This document shows positions 58,264 to 64,000 of a DNA stretch of 64,000 bases, piece after piece (position 1 is the first letter of the stretch; every line of letters begins with the position of its first letter). The notes beneath the pieces are model-generated. The model did not search any database and was not told where the DNA came from. It saw only the letters and a list, made by a program, of their open reading frames with translations. A program made the translations under genes and the position numbers. This stretch comes from Chlorella sorokiniana (lineage: Eukaryota > Chlorophyta > Trebouxiophyceae > Chlorellales > Chlorellaceae). Where the stretch lies: positions 2,356,001 through 2,420,000 of the forward strand of contig CP084620.1 of assembly GCA_025917655.1 (NCBI GenBank). Reading direction: 5' to 3'.

Positions 58264-61200
58264 ATGGCTTCTGCGCCAGGGCCTGCCACGCTGCTCAGCG
58301 AGGCCACTCGCATACGGCTGCTGGTGAGAGGCAGGCATGTTGCAGGACAACGCGATTGAGTCACCGCAGGAGCCGTCTGCTGCGGGTGCCGCCTGGTCTC
58401 TGCGCGACCGTCCACCGCCCACGGCGTTTGCCTGCAGCTGCCATAATCTGTAGGTTGCAGGTTGCAGCCCACCAACAGTGCAGCCCTGTATACAGACCAC
58501 CTTCTGATGCTAACTGCAATCGCAGGATGAGATGCTGGGATCGGTGCGCGACCAATCGGGCGGCGTATGGTCAGTGCTGGTGTTGGACGCTGTGACCACC
58601 AAGGTCATGTCCAGAGTGTGCCGCATTTCGGACATCATGGACTTTGGGGTGTCATGTGAGCACTGACTGGCCGATGGAAAGCTTTGCCAGGCAGCTGCTT
58701 TGGGTGCAACATAGACGCTGGCAAGTGCTCGAGCACACGGCGCTGCTGGGACGAGGGAGGGCGCCCGAAGCACGGATTGCGGGCTTCGGTGCGGCCTGCG
58801 CTGCGCGAGCCCCCAGTTTGGTGCACACTAACCGTGGAGCGGCGTCCCCCACCCCTTGACGTGTGCACAGTGGTGGAGGATGTCTCCAAGCGCCGCGAGC
58901 CGCTGCCCCAGATGGTGGGCATCTACTTTGTGGCCCCCACCGACGACAGCATCAAGCAGCTGACGCGCGACTTTGCGCTGGCAACGGCCCCCAGTACAAG
59001 AGCGTGCACGTCTTCTTCTCGTCCAAGCCCTCGCCGCAGCACCTGGCCGCCATCCGGGAGTGCCCCCACCTGGTGTCCCGCCTGCGCACGCTCAAGGAGG
59101 TGCGCCGCTTCAGGCGGCCGCGCGCTGGCTTGCCACAAACAACCCGCAGCAGAGGGTTCTGCTGTGCGGGCAGCCAGCAGCGAGGAGCTTGCTGCCGCAG
59201 CGAACCCACGGCAGGCTGCCTGCATGCCCTGCTGGTCCGGTGTGAGGGGCTGCCTGCTGCACCACGGCCGCAGGTGAACCTGGAGTACCTGCTGGTGGAC
59301 AGCCGCACCTTCATCACCAGCGAGGACGACGCGCTGCGCACCTTCTTCGGTGCAGCAGTGGACTCATCCACCTCCTACCGCGTGGAGATCGAGGTGGGGG
59401 TGCGGCCGCGTGATGAAGCGGGAGAGGATGTCGAGGGCTGGGCAGGGGGCGCTCCTCGTTGCCTTGGCATTGGGATGTGACCTAGGGCGTGGTCTCCTTC
59501 GTTTCACCCCGCTGCACGCGCGCAGGTGCTGACCGCGCGCCTGGCCACCGTGTTTGCCACGCTGCGCGAGATGCCGGCCATCCGCTTCCGCGCCGCCACG
59601 CCCGGCGAGGAGTTCCCCCGGGCCTGGAGTCGCGGCTGCTGGTGGCGCAGCGCATCGCGGTGGAGCTGCACGAGCGGCTGGCGGCGCTGCAGCGCGGGGG
59701 CAGCTGCCGGAGCGGGAGACGTGCGAGCTGGTGCTGACCGACCGCGGCTTCGACCCCGTGGCGCCGGTCATCCACGAGTGGACCTACGAGGCCATGGCCC
59801 ACGACCTGCTGGCCGAGTCGGCGGCGCTGCGCGACAACGTGTTTGTGTACGACGTGGAGACGCAGGGCGGTGAGGGGCCTGGCCTGGCGGCGGCAAGGCA
59901 GCCGGCTGGCTGCCTGGTTGGTGCAGTTGCTGGGCTGGGGCTGCATGCCCCCACCCGGGCTGGCACAGCCCTCAGCGCACTCGCGCACACAAAGCTTTGC
60001 TCGAGTGCATGCTGCCGCCCCTCTCCGCCCCTGTGCGCCTCCCTCCAGGCAAGGTGGAGAGCAAGGAGCACGTGCTGGATGAGCGGGACGGGCTGTACTG
60101 CGACCTGCGCCACAAGCACTTTGCCGCCGCCTCCCTCGCCATCTCCTCCCAGCTGGATGACTTCCGCGCGCGCAGCGCCAAGATGGGGGCCCGCACGGGG
60201 CTGGGCGGCATGGAGCTGCGCAACATGGGCAAGCTCATCCGCAGCCTGCCGCAGTACAGGTGCGTGTGTGTTGTGTGTGTGAGAACGGGGGGATTCAGTG
60301 AGAGGGCAGAGTGTGGAGGGAGGCGTGCAATATTGAAATCAGGGCAGGACTGACAAGCACTGGCTGCCAGCGAGCTGCTGCAGTGCCAAGGAGCCTTCCT
60401 TTGCCGATTGCCTGGCTCTCCCTGGCATGTGTGTCCGCCTGCAGGGACCAGCTGTCCAAGCTGGCCGCCCACGTTGAGATTGCCAGCAAGCTGAATACAG
60501 CGATTGATGCGGGGGCGCTCACGGAGCTGGGCAAGCTGGAGCAGGTGGGGACGGCTGGGGGCAAGCAGCGCGTCCTCGCACTCGACGCATGCTGCCCGTG
60601 TTGTGCCAGCAGCGCTGGCCAACCATGCGCTACTTCATGCCTGTCGAGCACTTTGTCCTTTCCCGCCACACACAGGACCTCGTGTACGGCGACGCCACCA
60701 GCCGTGAGGTCATCGCCTTCCTCACCGCCCACCAGGGCATCCCCGCAGCGGACAAGGTGTGGTGCCCTGGGGCAAGGGCGGGGTCAGTCTCCCGCTGGGC
60801 AGCTGGGCAGCCGGCTTGTCCGCGGCTCGCTGCGCCCATCAAGTCTGCCCTCCAGCCCCCGTCCGCTTTGATCCATGCCTGTGCCCCTGGCCACGCCCTT
60901 ACCCCCACCCACCCACGCAAGCGCAGGTGCGCCTGCTCATGTGCTACTCAGCCACTCACCAGGAGAAGCTGGACGCCACCCGCGAGGCGCAGTGGCAGAA
61001 GGTGGCGCGCCTGGCCCCCGAGGACATGGCCATGATCACCAACCTGGAGTACCTGGGGGTGCCGGGTGGGTGGGGGTGGCGATACAGGAGGCGGGAGGGG
61101 GAAGGGCCGGCGCACGCCTCGCCCAGCTGGTTTGGATTGTCAGGAATGACGGCTGCAGGGGCTTGCGCGCTGCCCTGGTCCACCCCAGCCTCCCCACCCG

Positions 61201-62030
61201 CCCGCAGTGCGCAAGCGCGCCAAGAGCGGCGGCATCACGTTTGGGCGCAAGCGGCGGCGGGCGGTGCGCAAGGACCGCGAGCCGGACGAGGACGACTCCC
61301 AGTACAGCCTCACGCGCTTCGCGCCCATGCTGCAGGAGGTGCTGGAGGACGCAGGTGTGTGTGGGGGGGGGCACTTAGATGTGCTGCCTTCCTGTTGTTT
61401 GCCGGTCCGAATAGCGCTTCATGTACGCTGCATGCGTTTCTGGCGCGCGCGGTTTAATTCTCTGAAACAGTGTTTCATTCACATGCCGGGCATTCCCATT
61501 CTCTCTCTCCCTTGCGCAGCCTCCGGCAAGCTGTCGGCAGACGAGTACCCGTACGTGGCGGCGCCGCCCTCCCCCCTCCTCCGCGCGTGCCTCCCTGCCC
61601 AGCAGCAGCGACACCACGCCCAAGGCGGGGATCAGCGTGCGCAGCGTGCGCACAACCGGCACCTGGGCCAAGAAGGCCGGCAGCGGCAACACGCCAGACA
61701 AGTTTGACGGCGCAAGGGTGCGTGCCGGAAAGGTTTCTGGGCTGTGTGATGATGCATCTTACAGCTTTGCCTGGCACCGACGCTTCTTGCCCTTCACACA
61801 CCCCTTCACCAGCCTCGCTCCACCCCTCACGCCCACCCCCAGGGCGGGCGCCGCCTGTTTGTGTTCATCGTGGGCGGCGTCACCTACAGCGAGATGCGGT
61901 GCGCGCACCGCCTGTCGGCGCGGCTGGGGCGCGACGTCTTCCTGGGCGGCACCTCCGTCGAGACGCCGCCAGACTTCCTGCGCCACGTGGCCAACCTGTC
62001 GCGGCGCGACCACACCGTCCTGGAGATTGA

Positions 62031-62067
<37 letters not shown>

Positions 62068-62088
62068 TTCTTCCGCTTTGGCTCATGA
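58264..62088 (+). CDS. Sec1/Munc18 family SNARE regulator
   Basis: SM proteins clamp syntaxin-type SNAREs and drive vesicle fusion. This one resembles plant Sec1/KEULE. Exon 1, 58264-58323, starts MASAPGPATLLSEATRIRLL. Exon 2 begins near 58526 (DEMLGSVRDQSGGVWSVLVL, then SDIMDFGVS). The order continues VVEDVSKRREPLPQMVGIYF, LTRDFALA, LEYLLVDSRTF, LTARLATVFATLREMP, CELVLTDRGFDPVAPVIHEW, YEAMAHDLL, VFVYDVET, DERDGLYCDLRHKHFA, LIRSLPQY, QLSKLAAHVEIASKLN, EVIAFLTAHQGI, VRLLMCYS, MITNLEYLG and YSLTRFAPMLQEVLED. The closing core is LFVFIVGGVTYSEMR, GRDVFLGGTSVETPPDFL. The tail is a poly-Gly run and FFRFGS, with the stop at 62086-62088. There are about 14 introns. Apparent slips near 58985, 59625 and 59695 are probably sequence errors. 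Confidence 0.93.
62031..62068. repeat. GGC microsatellite coding poly-Gly at the Sec1 C-terminus
   Basis: About twelve uninterrupted GGC triplets give a glycine run seven residues before the stop. It is likely length-variable between strains. Confidence 0.8.
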
Positions 62089-63197
62089 GACTCGCCGGCT
62101 TGGGCTGAAGCACCCCATGCTCATGTCAAAGTCTCAGCCTGTGAGGTTTTCTTTCCCGGCCTGGCTGCCACGTCCTTGTTGCTCGTGCGCAACCCAGGTC
62201 TGCACCGCATTTGTTGCTCTTCTGTTGTGGACACGCATTGGTTCAAAAGTTTGGCAAACTGTGTTCTGATGCTTTGGCGTTTACATGCATGGCTGCATGC
62301 ACCAGGTTGAACAGGCAAGCCAAAAGGCACAGCTATGGTGTGCTTCGAACGCTGTGCAAAGAGGTTGGGCATTTGCGGATGGGTGCGAGGGCAGCAGAGT
62401 GGTTGTTCAGCAGCCAAAGTTCTGGCAGGGGTTGCAGCCTGAGGTACTTCTTGCAGCAGGACACACACTCCTCGAGAGTGGCGTTCCCAAAGGCGGACGG
62501 GCTGTTTTGTTGGTGCAGGATCTGTCGCACTCGGTGCCGCCGGCCATAGCGGGGCTTTGGTAGGGTCACTGGCGGTGAAGAAGTTGTAGAGGTTTGAGGT
62601 CAAGATGTCGGGCTGCATGATGGCCTTGCACAGATTGTCACAGGAGAATCCAGCTGCAGATGAGCAACACAACGCCAGAGATACCCTCCTCTGCTCTGTG
62701 CCCCCCTGCAAGCACGCTCCACCCGCCCGCCCACCTCCAATGGTCTGCCTCTGAAGCAGCGCTTGGGATGCAAGACTGCCTGTACTGCTTGTGTTAGGGA
62801 CACGAAGACTGACAAGTCAGCAACCTGAAAGAGTACCGAGCAGACACAGTGTATTGTGCCCGATGCCTGAAAGAAGAGACTGGTGTCAAGACGGATGCCA
62901 TGATAACACCGCGCTCTGTGCCAAGCCACAGCGCACCGGTACACTTGGCCGCCAAGCGCCGGCCACCTCTCTACTCTGAAGACCCCACAGAAACAGTAAG
63001 AGCTTGCTGTTCCATGTACAAGGAGAGTGGTTCATGCAGCAGCATAAGCCACCGTACATTTTCAGCAACCAAAGCTGTTGCCAGCCTGCATCCTCAGCAG
63101 CTGTGGCTGCTGCAGGGACTGCAGTCGGAGGTCAGGACACACATTCCTCGACAGTACTGCCGACAGCACATCCTCAAGCACGCTTTTAAGGCACGGG
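62089..63197 (-). other. Intergenic region with possible unrecognised minus-strand exons
   Basis: Possible exons: about 62730-62870 (ADLSVFVSLTQAVQAVLHPK, ending at a GT donor) and about 62400-62655 after a CAG acceptor (FSCDNLCKAIMQPDIL, then in another frame GNATLEECVSCCKKYLRLQP). These could be part of a small Cys-containing protein, but no family is recognised and frames do not agree without a slip. The Sec1 3' UTR fills the left side. Confidence 0.3.
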
Positions 63198-64000
63198 TCA
63201 GTCGTCGCGCCCCTTGGGTCTGTGCCCGCCGCCGTGGTGCCCTTTGCGCCGCATCGACTTGCGGGCCCAGGGCAGCAGGAAACAGGCCAGCAGCAGGCTG
63301 CCCGCCCACAGCAGCACGCCAAAGAGCGCCAGGCGCGCGACGCCCACCGCGCCGCGCTCGCTGCCGCCGCCCTCCCGATCCGCTTTGTCACCACGCCGCG
63401 CTTTCCGCCGCCGCCACCCGCAGCCAGCCCCTCGTCCGCGTTTAGAAGCCCCTCGTCCACCAGAGCATCCGACCCAGCCTGGCCGATGCCGTCGCCGCCG
63501 CCGCCCACGTCTATGGCAGTGCCGGCTTTGCCAGCGCCGCCGCCGTGCGCCGCCCCGTCCTCGGCATCCGCAGCCTGTTGCTCCCGCAGCACCTCGCTGT
63601 CTTCGTGCAGCTGCTGCTCCTGCCGCTGGCCACGCTCTGCCGCCGTGCCCTCACCCTGCCGCTGCCCAGCCTTGCCCAGCTCCCGGTCGCCTCGCTGCCA
63701 CTGCTGCCCTTGCCAGCTGCGTACTGCTTGCCCTGGGCCGCCAGCCTCAGGCATTCCTTGACCTGCAGGAGGTGCACGGTTTGCCGGGTGCCGGAGATCA
63801 AGGGCGAGTCAACAGCCTGCTGCTCACACTAGAGAAACGCACGCATACCTGCTCTAGCGACCAGTCAGGATGGCCGGTGCATTTGAGGCGCAGCCGCTTT
63901 GCGAGCCCCGGGTCTGCAACAGCAGCACCGCCACCCCGCAGGCGCGCTGCGCTGTCCGCCACCAGCTGCTCTTGGGTGCGCAGCGGCTTGGCGGCAGCCT
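63198..64000 (-). CDS. C-terminal part of an unrecognised membrane protein (runs off the window)
   Basis: From the window edge inward: a helical, charged stretch (AKPLRTQEQLVADSAARLRG, then CTGHPDWSLEQ), an intron near 63800-63850, and LLQVKECLRLAAQGKQYAAG. A long Gly/Glu/Gln-rich low-complexity region follows. Then come one hydrophobic helix (VARLALFGVLLWAGSLLLAC) and a basic tail ending GHRPKGRDD at the stop 63198-63200. A frame slip seems to lie near 63380-63400. The layout fits a tail-anchored or single-pass protein with a short basic cytosolic end. The family is not recognised; the 5' end lies beyond 64000. Confidence 0.55.

Overview
The window looks like nuclear DNA from a GC-rich unicellular green alga, most likely a Chlorella-type trebouxiophyte. 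Almost every gene is cut by short GT-AG introns. Proteins are rich in Ala, Gly and Arg, and several carry plastid-type N-termini. The gene set is that of a photosynthetic eukaryote: SOQ1, Aquarius, coilin, PIG-L, Sec1, ERCC1. The species call is an inference from style, not from a marker.

Layout. Bases 1-7.8 kb are a nest of broken LTR retroelements: two Copia copies arranged as a large fold-back, with two head-to-tail arrays of a miniature element (TRIM-like, LTRs about 75-80 bp). The miniature element has the same half-tRNA-iMet primer site as the Copia. From 8 kb on there are host genes: SOQ1 (-, 8.05-13.5 kb); a small plastid membrane protein (+, 13.7-14.7); ERCC1 (-, 15.4-17.1); a very large EF-hand/TPR protein with about 1,500 residues of alanine-rich 76-residue repeats (+, 17.4-29.9); a degenerate NtrC/sigma-54-type AAA+ domain fused to a membrane polyferredoxin (-, 30.1-35.0); coilin (-, 35.5-37.7); Aquarius (-, 38.0-46.5) with a SAP-domain reading frame overlapping its start (46.5-47.2); PIG-L (+, 48.1-49.2); an ABCG half-transporter (+, 49.7-53.3); a DJ-1/Hsp31-like protein (-, 53.9-55.3); a cytochrome b5-like protein (+, 56.0-56.6); a multi-pass membrane protein (-, 56.8-57.8); a Sec1/Munc18 protein (+, 58.3-62.1); and an unrecognised tail-anchored-looking protein running off the right end (-).

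The genes do not form one pathway. Two themes recur: plastid/photosynthesis (SOQ1, its divergent small neighbour, perhaps the polyferredoxin and the 56.8 kb membrane protein) and nuclear RNA or genome maintenance (coilin, Aquarius, SAP protein, ERCC1).

The two most unusual host loci are the EF-hand/TPR protein with the giant Ala-rich repeat insert and the AAA+/polyferredoxin fusion. Several host genes show single-base frame slips, often at G or C runs. This points to homopolymer errors in the assembly, so exon calls are approximate.
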